The notes below the pieces were generated by a model that saw only the letters and a list, made by a program, of their open reading frames with translations, was not told the DNA's origin and ran no database searches. The position numbers and the translations under genes are program-made. 47,029 nt of DNA from an uncultured Gammaproteobacteria bacterium (GTDB taxonomy: Bacteria > Pseudomonadota > Gammaproteobacteria > Arenicellales > JAANXG01): assembly GCA_947258975.1 (NCBI GenBank), contig CAMYKK010000025.1, forward strand, positions 1-47,029, in the 5' to 3' direction. Below are positions 35,440 to 44,125 of this stretch, one piece after another (position 1 is the stretch's first letter; each line of letters opens with the position of its first letter).

Positions 35440-36603
35440 TTAACGAACGATCACGCCCCTTGGTCCCGTGCCAACTGGAATGGCCAGCACTTGTGATTGC
35501 GTGTGACTGTCTACGACAACGAGTTCATCCGTCCCATTACAGTTCACGAAAAAGTACCTGCCATCGTTACTAAAGTCACCAGTGCTCGCGCGACAATTCT
35601 TCGGCAGTTCGATATTGTTGACGATGGTCAGGTAATCAACCGAGTTCTTATCCACATCGAGCACGTCGATGCGGCTTGCTTCATTCGTACCGAGATCTGC
35701 ATTAGCCACGCCGCGCATGATAAGGTAAGCATACCGGCCATCGCGCGTGAACTCGCTCGTTTGCGCATCGACGCCCAAACCGTCAGCTTGCGTGAGCTTC
35801 GTTTTCCACATTGGTTCGTTGGGTAGATCGCTCACGTCCCAGATGTCATAGGTGTTATCGCCCTCCAGATTCTCCACGAGCACAATCTTTCCATTGGTCG
35901 TCGCCATGAAGGGAAGTACCTTTTCCTCCCCGGATATCGGCTCTGGCGACAACTGGTGGATGATCTGCTTTGCATCGATGTCGACAATAGTGACCGATTC
36001 CCCTCCGAGGTCCGGCTCCAGCATATAGCGGCCATCAGGCGTAATCGTTGCATCGCAGGGCCGCGCCGCCCCCCGAGTCGGGGTTGCGGGTGAATCCAAG
36101 TCCTGATCGGGCACCAGTATCTCGTTGAGAATGGTGCCGAAGGTGGGGCTGCCGGGATCGGTATCAATCTCCTGAATCCGGTCGACTTCGCGCGCCGAGT
36201 TCCACGCGGTGCGCCCGTCCGGCATGATGCCGATAAAATTGGACCCGACTTCCGGCCCGCCGGGCACATTGTAGGTATCGACGGGCACGATGGCGCCCGG
36301 GTTTTTCAGTGGGCTCAGCGATGCCTTCGCTTTGATGCCGATGACCTGGCCGCTCAAGCCGGTCCACCACCAGGCCGGATGACCGTCGTACTGATTGGCC
36401 GGCCAACTCGTGCCGAACCCAACGTCCATGCGTTTTTTCTCCACACATTTAATCGGCTTTTTTCCATTAGATGTGACGCAGCGAATTAATGATAGGGTCT
36501 GGTCACCGGAATTGGATACGAAGACGTGGGATACGCCGGCAGAGACCGGTAGCGCTACCCCAACCACCGTGATACCGAAAAGCATTCGAAGGAGCCGTTG
36601 CAT
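35440..36603 (-). CDS. Secreted YVTN-like beta-propeller protein
   Basis: 387 residues with signal peptide LLRMLFGITVVGVALPVSA. The body repeats short blades with DG.Y/A and D.. patterns: SHVFVSNSGDQTLSLI, FIGIMPDGRTAWNSAREVDRI, ATITPDGRYMLEPDLGGESVTIVDI, SEFTRDGRYAYLIMRG and GDFSNDGRYFFVNCNGTDELVVVDS. These are YVTN/lactonase-type beta-propeller blades. Four Cys (residues near 42, 53, 188 and 347) may form disulfides. A strong ribosome site AAAGGAGGAATAA precedes ATG 36603. Function is unknown; binding or scaffold roles are typical. Confidence 0.8.
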   Translation of the reverse strand: MQRLLRMLFGITVVGVALPVSAGVSHVFVSNSGDQTLSLIRCVTSNGKKPIKCVEKKRMDVGFGTSWPANQYDGHPAWWWTGLSGQVIGIKAKASLSPLKNPGAIVPVDTYNVPGGPEVGSNFIGIMPDGRTAWNSAREVDRIQEIDTDPGSPTFGTILNEILVPDQDLDSPATPTRGAARPCDATITPDGRYMLEPDLGGESVTIVDIDAKQIIHQLSPEPISGEEKVLPFMATTNGKIVLVENLEGDNTYDIWDVSDLPNEPMWKTKLTQADGLGVDAQTSEFTRDGRYAYLIMRGVANADLGTNEASRIDVLDVDKNSVDYLTIVNNIELPKNCRASTGDFSNDGRYFFVNCNGTDELVVVDSHTQSQVLAIPVGTGPRGVIVR

Positions 36604-36729
36604 AGTTTATTCCTCCTTTACTGGAGCTTGCTAGGGGCTGTTTTGTACTGATAGATTAACATGTGGGGGATTTCCAGTCATTTTACAGGCCCTGTTCAAT
36701 CAGGGTTTCCTTGTCCACCCCCTGGAAAA

Positions 36730-36756
36730 GTTGACAAAACCAGCGGGTATCCCGCC
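36730..36756 (-). terminator. Possible intrinsic terminator after the DsrE-family gene
   Basis: Read on the minus strand, GCGGG-ATA-CCCGC forms a five-pair hairpin followed by TGGTTTTGT. It lies about 65 bp beyond the DsrE-family stop and 130 bp before the beta-propeller gene. The stem is short and the T-run is broken, so it is a weak candidate. Another imperfect hairpin (CCACCAA/TTGGTGG) is at 36779-36799. Confidence 0.3.
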
Positions 36757-36818
36757 AGCGAACGGCCGCCGACACCCCGCCACCAACCTCGGTTTGGTGG
36801 TGCTCGCTTCGCGCGTCG

Positions 36819-37157
36819 TTACAAGGTGATGACCTGATCCGGCATATTTTGAGACAACGCGCCGTATAGATTGGGAAAACAGCCGATTGTGGCGCCATCG
36901 ATCAGCTTCTCGGCGATATCGCGTTCGTAGCAGCACTGGTCACAGCCCATGAGCATGATGTTCTTCTCGCGCGCAACCTTTGCCAGACGCTCGCCGATGG
37001 GATCCCCCTTCACGAGTACGTAGTTGTTATCCTCGAAGAAGAACATCCCCACTACCTCGACGCCGTGAGCGTCCTCCTCCAATTGCGGAAGAATCATTTT
37101 TCCCAGTTTGTAGGAGACGGTGTGGCCCTGCGTAGCAAAGATGTATGCGACTCGCAA
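36819..37157 (-). CDS. DsrE-family sulfur-carrier-like protein
   Basis: 112 residues. It begins MRVAYIFATQGHTVSYKLGKMILPQLEE, then HGVEVVGMFFFEDNNYVLVKGDPIGERLAKVA, the fold and motifs of DsrE/DsrF-like proteins. Cys72, Cys75, Cys76 and Cys93 fall in MGCDQCCYERD and IGCFPNLY, where related proteins hold a reactive sulfur-carrying Cys. The start is TTG 37157: AAGGAGG ends four bases before it, which decides the start. The neighbours (beta-propeller, TRAP protein) do not form a known sulfur pathway, so function stays open. SaoD-like is one possibility. Confidence 0.82.
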   Translation of the reverse strand: MRVAYIFATQGHTVSYKLGKMILPQLEEDAHGVEVVGMFFFEDNNYVLVKGDPIGERLAKVAREKNIMLMGCDQCCYERDIAEKLIDGATIGCFPNLYGALSQNMPDQVITL

Positions 37158-37575
37158 GTGTCCTCCTTATTCACAGACGTTTATGGTTGACGATATCGCC
37201 GGCAATATACGCTTGAAGCCTTGCCGACACGAAAACGACCCGCAAACGCATGGCAGAGTGCGCAGCGGCACCAAACATTTTGCGGTTGTCATTGTAGTTT
37301 GTCTACTCCTCTCGCTCACTCCCTCATCCACACTTTGATTTCAATGGCGTCAGATCTGACGATCTTAGGTAAAGGAGGATGACATAACCACTGCTGCATA
37401 CTATATGCACCAGCGGTTGGACCACCCTGCGGAAAAGACGATCAGGGCTGGCACTGTCGGCAAGTCCAGCGATCGGATCGTTGATGGTGCGGCCATCGGC
37501 GCCCAAACCATTCCCGTCACTGGAATTGCAGCCGTGGACTTAGTGGGGACTGAGGTGCTGAGAGCCTCAAGTGAA
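37158..37575. other. Chromosomal flank of the island, no clear gene
   Basis: Between the DsrE-family gene and the attachment repeat. A plus-strand frame (37405 onward) reads through TVGKSSDRIVDGAAIG and then into the tRNA-like repeat. It has no recognisable domain, and its end is simply tRNA sequence translated. I see no RNA gene or clear promoter. Confidence 0.4.
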
Positions 37576-37621
37576 TTGGCTGGGGGAGAGGGATTCGAAC
37601 CCCCGCTGGCGGAGTCAGAGT
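37576..37621 (-). repeat. Attachment-site copy: 3' part of tRNA-Gln(CTG)
   Basis: Forty-six bases identical, in the same orientation, to 46955-47000, which cover the anticodon loop, T arm, 3' acceptor strand and CCA of the intact tRNA-Gln. The identity breaks at both edges (A against T before it, G against C after it). Nothing upstream completes a second tRNA, so this is the displaced 3' copy left by site-specific integration. It marks the tRNA-distal end of the island. Confidence 0.9.
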
Positions 37622-38026
37622 GTGGTCGCTTATCGCCACCTGGTGGTCGGGTTGGTTGAGAGCGTTGCGTTTCGTGCAGCCAAAGACTGTCGTCGCCTGG
37701 CAACAAAAGCGCTTTCGGGACTACTGGCGACGGTTGAGCCAGGCCGGTCGATTAGGCCGACCGGCGATATCTCCAGAACAGCGGAATCTGATCGGAAGTA
37801 TGTGGAAAGCAAACCCATGCCGGGGATCCCCTCGTATCGTTGGTGAATTTCGCAAGTTAGGCATTCACGTTGCCTAATCCACTACGTGAGCAACTACGAT
37901 AGATGGCGAACTCACAGACCTTTAAATATGGACGCACCCAATGGCCAACCGGTGGAATCGAGCGAGTCAGGGCGAGTCATTGAGTTTCCCGCGGTCCAAG
38001 GCCTGCTTCTTTATTACCTTCCCGAG
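37620..38026 (+). pseudogene. Integrase-core transposase with internal deletion (relic)
   Basis: Up to TAA at about 37877 one frame encodes the usual N-terminal region of an rve-type transposase: WLRALRFVQPKTVVAWQQKRFRDYWR, then GRPAISPEQRNLIGSMWKANP and SPRIVGEFRKLGIHV. From 37886 another frame continues with the C-terminal part: NYDRWRTHRPLNMDAPNGQPV and then SGRVIEFPAVQGLLLYYLPEAA. The DDE catalytic region between them (roughly 200 residues) is deleted, and the first 50-60 residues are cut away at the attachment repeat. It is inactive. Confidence 0.72.
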
Positions 38027-38084
38027 GCCGCACGAATATTCGGGACCCACAAGCGGCTGTGGGGACAGCCCATGAGTGCAATCT

Positions 38085-39023
38085 TCACAATGCCGTTCTG
38101 GGCTTGTTAAGACATAGTTGAACCAAGTCTGCGATCCTTGACGTGCCGACACACATGACAGTGTCTGCAGCGCCCCAATAGATCTTGAGAGTGCCGTCGT
38201 CCTCGGCAACGGCCCCACAGCTAAAGACAACGTTATGCACGTAGCCTGTTAACTCCCATGAATCTTCTGGTGATACGATCCAATCATCGGCAACACCCAG
38301 CACGGTCGCCGGATTAGCAATATCGTGAAGCGCCACACCGAGCCGATAAACAGAACCGTCCATGGTGGGGAAGACACCGTGAAAGATATTGAGCCAACCG
38401 GCCGGTGTTTTCATAGGTGTCGCGCCGGGACCGATCTTCATTTGGTCCCAATGATAATTCACAGGGTTGATCACCGGTTCTGATTCTCCCCAGTGCACCA
38501 GATCCGGGGACCAGGATATCCAGATTGACCACGGATTAATCTCCGAGTGCGGCCGGTCGAGGCGTGCGTAACGACCGTTGAAAGTTTCCGGGAATATCAC
38601 TACATTGCGCATGTCCGGTTCGCTGATTAGCGATATTCTCTCGACGCTCTTGAAGTCGTGGGTTCTTGCAAGAGCGATGCGCACACCAAATCTGGAATAA
38701 GCACTATAGGTAATGTAATAGACGCCATCTATAGAGCAGATTCTCGGATCCTCGACGCCGTACTCTTCGAATCGTGAGAAGACGCCTTCTGTGGACGGCA
38801 CCATGAATGGCTTGGAATCCACAAGGAAGTTATAGCCGTCGTCGCTTCGTGCAATACCGATAATACATCGTCCGTTGTGCAGGTGGGAGCGAAATAGCAG
38901 GATGTATTGATCCTCGAACTTGATTGCACCCGCATTGTGAACGGTCTCCACGGGATACGGCACGTCGTGTTTGGTGAGAATGGGATTACCCTTATATCGC
39001 GTCACCGACGATCTATTGCTCAT
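38085..39023 (-). CDS. GH130-family mannoside phosphorylase/hydrolase-like protein, short type
   Basis: 312 residues from ATG 39023, which has GGAA seven bases ahead; the frame is open to 39065. This five-bladed propeller family phosphorolyses beta-mannosides to mannose-1-phosphate or hydrolyses them. The general-acid motif GVEDPRI holds Asp92. The substrate segments ETVHNAGAIKFEDQYILLFRS, then GARIALARTHDF-like sequence and IGPGATPMKTPAGWLNIFHGV are as in the family, as is CGAVAEDDGTLKIYWGAADTVM. Start and the GT4 stop overlap by 11 bp, indicating one transcript with that gene. Phosphorylase against hydrolase cannot be decided here. Confidence 0.88.
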   Translation of the reverse strand: MSNRSSVTRYKGNPILTKHDVPYPVETVHNAGAIKFEDQYILLFRSHLHNGRCIIGIARSDDGYNFLVDSKPFMVPSTEGVFSRFEEYGVEDPRICSIDGVYYITYSAYSRFGVRIALARTHDFKSVERISLISEPDMRNVVIFPETFNGRYARLDRPHSEINPWSIWISWSPDLVHWGESEPVINPVNYHWDQMKIGPGATPMKTPAGWLNIFHGVFPTMDGSVYRLGVALHDIANPATVLGVADDWIVSPEDSWELTGYVHNVVFSCGAVAEDDGTLKIYWGAADTVMCVGTSRIADLVQLCLNKPRTAL

Positions 39024-40047
39024 GACTTGTTTCCATTCCCAAGATGTCGCGGTACACGTGCACATAGTCGTTCACCATGCGCGTCTGAGAGAAGCGCTGC
39101 TCGACGTCCACCCGACAAGCAGATCGGTCAAGCGACTGCACCGCAGTTACCGCCTGCACCGCATGCTCAATATTCTCGACGATGTAACCTGTTTCGCCGT
39201 CAACGATGACTTCTGGAATTGAGCCGCGCCCAAACGCGATGACGGGCGTTCCGCACGCCATGGCTTCCACCATGCTCAGCCCGAATGGCTCATCGAAGCT
39301 GATCAAATGCAGCAGTGCTAACGCCCGACCCAGTACATCCGGCCTTTGCGCCGGGCCTATCGCCCCAAGATACTTTACCCGGTCGCCGTCAAGGTGGGGC
39401 TCAACCTGAGTCTCGAAATATTCCCGATCTTGGACGATTCCCGCGATGACGAGTTTCTTTCCTGCTCGCTGTGCCACTTGAATAGCTTCATGCGCGCCTT
39501 TCTCTGGATGGATTCGACCAAAGAACAGGAGGTACTCGCCCCCAGCGTCGGAAAAGGGAAATTGCGCAATATCGATGCCGTGGTGGATGGTGGCTACGTA
39601 GTCGAGCTCTGGAGATTTGTCCGCCTCGCTTATCGCGACGTAATGGCCATGGGCATTGTATTTCTTATAGACGGGGATGATCGATGGAGATGAGAAGCCG
39701 TGGATGGTGGTCATTACTGGAGTATCAATCAATCGCGAATAAGTCAGCGGTAGAAAGTCAAAATGATTATGAATAAGATCAAACTCTGCGGAACGTTCGA
39801 AAACCTCGGAAATGTGCAAGCACTCCGCGACCTTTGGATTGACTGAAGGGTCCTCCGAGTAAGGGTGCGGACACACGGCAACTAGCTTGCCGTTGGTTTG
39901 AGAATCGCCGGTGGCAAACAAAGTCACATCCAAGCCCCTTTGCACCAACCCCTCTGAGAGAAGGTTGACCACGGCTTCCCATGGCCCATAGTGGCGAGGC
40001 GGCGTACGCCAGGAAATGGGGCTGAGCACAGCGACTCGAATGGACAT
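39013..40047 (-). CDS. GT4-family glycosyltransferase
   Basis: A 344-residue GT-B enzyme that should transfer a sugar from a nucleotide donor with retention. The N-terminal domain opens IRVAVLSPISWRTPPRHYGPWEAVVNLLSEGL and holds FDLIHNHFDFLPL and TTIHGF. The donor domain has LLFFGRIHPEKGAHEAIQVA and the acidic motif DEPFGLSMVEAMACGTPVIAF (E-x7-E type), then GETGYIV. It is the first gene of a minus-strand pair with the short GH130 gene, and divergent from the long GH130 gene 143 bp away. Donor is unknown; GDP-mannose is likely from context. Confidence 0.9.
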   Translation of the reverse strand: MSIRVAVLSPISWRTPPRHYGPWEAVVNLLSEGLVQRGLDVTLFATGDSQTNGKLVAVCPHPYSEDPSVNPKVAECLHISEVFERSAEFDLIHNHFDFLPLTYSRLIDTPVMTTIHGFSSPSIIPVYKKYNAHGHYVAISEADKSPELDYVATIHHGIDIAQFPFSDAGGEYLLFFGRIHPEKGAHEAIQVAQRAGKKLVIAGIVQDREYFETQVEPHLDGDRVKYLGAIGPAQRPDVLGRALALLHLISFDEPFGLSMVEAMACGTPVIAFGRGSIPEVIVDGETGYIVENIEHAVQAVTAVQSLDRSACRVDVEQRFSQTRMVNDYVHVYRDILGMETSHEQ

Positions 40048-40190
40048 GGTCAGATCTCAATAGTTTCGAGTCTGTGACTCATAAAGCAGGCTTATTTTGG
40101 ATTGGGCCGCTATAATCTGTGCCGTTTTGGCTCATATCAATCGGCGAAGCTCATTGTTAGACACATTACGTTGATACGCAATCACTCATT

Positions 40191-41669
40191 ATGGTGAAAG
40201 AACAACCCAGACCCCTAATCAAACGGCGTCCAACCCTATTGAACGCCGAGAGTTCACGCGTTATCACGCGGCCGCATATTCCTGGCGATCGGGCGCGCAT
40301 TAAAAAATTGATCATACGCATCTTGAAGCTTAGCCACGATGATGTACACCACCTTCTGGAGGGCGTATTCCAGGACTTCTCAGGGCGCCACCGAAACTTC
40401 AGGGGGAATTTGGAGAGGAACTTCGAACGTATCTCAGAGAACGTCCCAAAACGCTTCACTTTGACCTCCGAGCAACGTCTCCTGCTTGGCGCGTACTTTA
40501 CCTCTGAGTACTCAGTTGAGGCAGCGGCGCTCTTTAACCCCTCCATAGTTCCACACCCTGACCAGAAAGGCGTGGACAAGGGATCACTGCGATTTGTCAT
40601 GAGCTTTAGAGCAACCGGTGAGGGTCATGTATCCTCCATTGAGTTTCGTGGTGGGATCGTTGACAAAAACCACGATATCTACTTCGATCCCGTAAGTCAC
40701 TATGTGGCCACCCCTGAAATCCACACAGACCCTGTCTATCAGCGCCATCACTTTCGGCGAAAGCTTGAAGAACTAGGGGCGCGAGACCGAGTCATGAATC
40801 ATCTTTTAGAAGGACTGGGAGAAACATTCACTGTCGATGAACTGGAGCTCCAGATAAAAGATCTTCGGTCGACTAAGTATCGACTAAAAGACAAACAGCA
40901 TGCGATTGATACGGCGTTGTGGTTGGTCCGGTCCAACTACGAAGTGATTTTTCGTCCTGATCAACCAATCTCTGAGAGAGTGCTCTTCCCAGTGTCGGAG
41001 AACGAATCGGCAGGCATCGAGGATGCGCGGTTTGTCCGTTTCGTCGATGACGACGGATCGGTCACTTACTACGCAACTTATACGGCCTACAACGGATTCG
41101 CAATACTGCCGCAGATTCTTGAAACCAACGACTTCTTGACGTTCAAGATCCATACATTGAGTGGCAGTGCTGTACAGAACAAGGGTATGGCGTTGTTTCC
41201 CAGGAAGATCCATGGCCGCTACGTGATGTTGTCCCGCCAGGACGGTGTAAACAGCTACATTATGTTCTCGCATAGCCTGCGTTTTTGGAATGACGCAGAT
41301 CTCCTGCAGGAGCCCGTTCATCCTCTAGAGTTCGTTCAAGTTGGCAATTGCGGGTCACCGGTGGAAACGTCTGATGGGTGGCTTGTGCTATTTCATGGAG
41401 TGGGGCCCATGCGGAAGTACAGCATCTGGGCCGAGCTTTTGGATATTGACGACCCGTCGAAGGTTATCGGCCGACTCGATGAGCCGATACTGACGCCTGA
41501 TGAACATGAACGAGACGGGTACGTACCCAACGTGGTCTATAGCTGTGGCAACATGATTCACGAGGGCACGTTAATTATTCCCTACGGCATCGCTGATCAA
41601 AGGTGCAGGGTTGCCACTCTCTCCATTGCAGATCTCTTGTCCCAACTTAACGCGAGTATGCAGACTTGA
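40191..41669 (+). CDS. GH130-family protein, long type with N-terminal extension
   Basis: 492 residues. The first 200 or so residues are a helical extension not seen in short GH130 enzymes (RPLIKRRPTLLNAESSRVI, KRFTLTSEQRLLLGAYFTSEYSVEAAALFNPSIV). From about 135 on, the five-bladed catalytic domain carries SAGIEDARFV, with the presumed general acid Asp278, then YYATYTAYNGFAILPQI, GMALFPRKIHGRYVMLSRQDG, GNCGSPVETSDGWLVLFHGVGPM and VYSCGNMIHEGTLIIPYGIADQ. It should act on mannosides, with Pi as co-substrate if a phosphorylase. It converges with the 769-residue gene, overlapping by 23 bp. Confidence 0.88.
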   Translation: MVKEQPRPLIKRRPTLLNAESSRVITRPHIPGDRARIKKLIIRILKLSHDDVHHLLEGVFQDFSGRHRNFRGNLERNFERISENVPKRFTLTSEQRLLLGAYFTSEYSVEAAALFNPSIVPHPDQKGVDKGSLRFVMSFRATGEGHVSSIEFRGGIVDKNHDIYFDPVSHYVATPEIHTDPVYQRHHFRRKLEELGARDRVMNHLLEGLGETFTVDELELQIKDLRSTKYRLKDKQHAIDTALWLVRSNYEVIFRPDQPISERVLFPVSENESAGIEDARFVRFVDDDGSVTYYATYTAYNGFAILPQILETNDFLTFKIHTLSGSAVQNKGMALFPRKIHGRYVMLSRQDGVNSYIMFSHSLRFWNDADLLQEPVHPLEFVQVGNCGSPVETSDGWLVLFHGVGPMRKYSIWAELLDIDDPSKVIGRLDEPILTPDEHERDGYVPNVVYSCGNMIHEGTLIIPYGIADQRCRVATLSIADLLSQLNASMQT

Positions 41670-43956
41670 GTCGCCTACCAGCGCAGTCAACCGTATGGCT
41701 GCGGTTCGCCGTCAATCCCCTGAGATTGTATAGCTCGAGTAGCGAGAGGATGTAAGAGAGCGTCGATTCCGCCCCCTGATTCTCATTGACACCGTCATGT
41801 TCGAGCCCATCACGGCATCCACCGCTGGCATGGTCGTAGAGCTTTGACTGGCGATCGTTCTTACCCAAGTACCAGTCGAAGCATGTGGTTGCCAATTGAA
41901 TCCATTTTTCGCCTTGGGTGCATTCATACGCCTCAATGCAAGCACTGATCATCGCAGCAGCCTCTAACGGCTGTTGGTCGTATTGGGCTTTAGAACCTGA
42001 CTTTGGGAACCAACCCTGGTTACCAACCGGCGAGAACCATCCGTCGGCAGGATTGAGCTGAACATCTCTCAGCCATTCGAGGACGCCGATGCCGAGAGAC
42101 ACCATGTCGTCATTCCGGATGGCCCGACCGCAGGCCATGAGTGCCTGTGGTATGCGGGCAGTATCGTAGGTCAATAGATCTTCGTGCCAATTCCAGTCTT
42201 TGGTAGCGTATTGCGCGAATCGGCTGCCGAGTCTATCACCAAGCGTTTGCATGAGCTCCCAAACTCGCTGATCGCCGTCGTTGCGCCGGAGGTATGCTTG
42301 AATCCCAAGAATCGGGAATGCGATGGCGCGGGAGTCGCCAAAGGTCGCTAGCGCCGGCAGAGCGTTATTGAAGAGCTCAGTGGCGACAGCAACCTGGCCA
42401 CTACTGGGGCCCCAACCCGCTACTACGCCCAGCGCCCACAGCGCGCGCCCGTGAGAGTCCTCCGAACCAACCTCCTCAAGCCATTTGCGCCCGTAACTCA
42501 TGAAGTTACGAAATCTACCGGTGTCTGGATTGAATGCGTCGTCCAGGAAACTGAGGTAGATAGCAGACAAGTCCGCCATGGAAGCATCGGTTCTATTCAA
42601 ATCGTGCGCCCGGGTCGCGACAATCAATGCGCGCGCATTGTCATCGACACAATATCCATGAGTGCGGTTAGGAACGGTAAACTTCGCGTGTTGGAGTACG
42701 CCAGTGTCATCGGTCATCAAGCGCAGATGTTTCAGATTGACCTGCGGCAATCGTTGTTCGCGCTGGCTTAGCGTGTCCAGCACGGCGAGCTCGGTTGGCC
42801 GTGAACGTCGGAACTTAGCATGCGAGAACAGTTTCAGATAGCGACCGCCCATCTCCTTCATCACCATCGGTCGACAGTACTCATAGGCCGCTCTCCGCAT
42901 CGCGAGACGTTCCTCCGGGTGCCCCAGAAGATAGTTGATCTCGTGCGCCAAAGCCTTGTGATCCTTGAAAGCAACCAACTTTCCTCGATTATTGGCCAAC
43001 ATTTCCTGGGCATACCAGTATGGGGTTGATACGACCGCCTTACCTGCCCCCAGAGCGTAGGCCAACGTACCTGAAACAATCTGTGCCTCGTTTAGATACG
43101 GGGTGACATAGATCTCCGTGGCCTGAATAAATTCGAGCAATTCATCCTGCTCCAGGAAACGGTCATGGAACACGATGTTGTCGGCGACGCCTAACTCCTT
43201 TGCCCGAAGGTGCAAGCTCAGGCGATAGTCCTCTCCGCTCTCCGCTTTCAAATGTGGGTGCGTCGCCCCAATAACGAAATAGAGCACTTCCGGGTGTGCG
43301 CTGACAATTTCCGGCAAGGCCTCGACCATATACTCGATACCTTTCCCTGGCGAGAGCAGTCCAAATGAGAGGATTACGATACGGTCAGGTGCGACGACTT
43401 TGCTCTTACCCGGATCCGGGTCCAGAAATGGTACATCTAGGATTCCATGATGGATCAGGTCGATCTTAGACTCAGGCACATGATACACATCTCGAAGAAA
43501 GTCCGCCCCGCGCTCGCTCATCACTACTAATCTGTCTGACAGCTCTGCGAGCTCCAATATGATTTTGCGCTCCTCCGACGTGGGGTCCCTTAGCACAGTG
43601 TGTAAGGTCGTAATCAATGGAATCTTGAGGTCTTGCGCAAGTTCCACGATGAAGCCACCCCGTTGACCGCCAAATATGCCGTACTCGTGCTGCAGACAGA
43701 CTACATCTGGATCCCGTAGGTTGAGAAAATCCGCAGCCAAGCCATACTCGTTCAATCTATTCTGGTTGATCTGAAATCGCACTGTGGATGGATACCCATA
43801 ACCCTCAGGGCGATCATTCATGGCCACGATCGAACAGTCGATATTCGGGTCGTTGTCAAGAATCGCGGCGGCGAGGTGGGCAGTGAATGTGGCGATGCCG
43901 CACTGTCTCGGAAGGTAAGTGCCGATAAGAGCAACTGATTTTAACGAGGGCTGCAT
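41647..43956 (-). CDS. Two-domain protein: GT4 glycosyltransferase plus C-terminal alpha/alpha-barrel-like domain
   Basis: 769 residues. Residues 1-390 form a GT4 GT-B fold: SVALIGTYLPRQCGIATFTAHLAAAIL, CLQHEYGIFGG, TTLHTVL, LSFGLLSPGKGIEYMVEAL, then the acidic donor region YLNEAQIVSGTLAYALGAGKAVVSTPY, a variant of E-x7-E. From about 420 to 740 a helix-rich domain has HGYCVDDNARALIVA, GRFRNFMSYGRKWLEEVGSEDSHGRALWALG, WHEDLLTYDTARIPQALM and ENQGAESTLSYILSLLEL, resembling the alpha/alpha six-barrel of glycosidases. The pairing is what makes the gene notable: it may both extend and trim, or bind, the same glycan. Confidence 0.85.
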   Translation of the reverse strand: MQPSLKSVALIGTYLPRQCGIATFTAHLAAAILDNDPNIDCSIVAMNDRPEGYGYPSTVRFQINQNRLNEYGLAADFLNLRDPDVVCLQHEYGIFGGQRGGFIVELAQDLKIPLITTLHTVLRDPTSEERKIILELAELSDRLVVMSERGADFLRDVYHVPESKIDLIHHGILDVPFLDPDPGKSKVVAPDRIVILSFGLLSPGKGIEYMVEALPEIVSAHPEVLYFVIGATHPHLKAESGEDYRLSLHLRAKELGVADNIVFHDRFLEQDELLEFIQATEIYVTPYLNEAQIVSGTLAYALGAGKAVVSTPYWYAQEMLANNRGKLVAFKDHKALAHEINYLLGHPEERLAMRRAAYEYCRPMVMKEMGGRYLKLFSHAKFRRSRPTELAVLDTLSQREQRLPQVNLKHLRLMTDDTGVLQHAKFTVPNRTHGYCVDDNARALIVATRAHDLNRTDASMADLSAIYLSFLDDAFNPDTGRFRNFMSYGRKWLEEVGSEDSHGRALWALGVVAGWGPSSGQVAVATELFNNALPALATFGDSRAIAFPILGIQAYLRRNDGDQRVWELMQTLGDRLGSRFAQYATKDWNWHEDLLTYDTARIPQALMACGRAIRNDDMVSLGIGVLEWLRDVQLNPADGWFSPVGNQGWFPKSGSKAQYDQQPLEAAAMISACIEAYECTQGEKWIQLATTCFDWYLGKNDRQSKLYDHASGGCRDGLEHDGVNENQGAESTLSYILSLLELYNLRGLTANRSHTVDCAGRRLKSAYSR

Positions 43957-44125
43957 GCTGAGATGGCTTCGACGGCCGATTTATCTGCTGTGAATGGCTT
44001 GCGCAATCTTAACATGCACCAACGGGTGAGCGCTGTTGCCTGCAAAACCTGTTCGTACCATCCTCCGTCTCCCAATGGAAAAGCCGCGTAGGCATCGTCG
44101 CTCCTAAACGAGCTAGTGATCTGCT

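Noticed and set aside
37405-37659. Plus-strand frame of 84 codons over the attachment repeat
   Set aside because: Its second half (GEGFEPPLAESE) is translated tRNA sequence, a common false gene. The first half has no recognisable domain.
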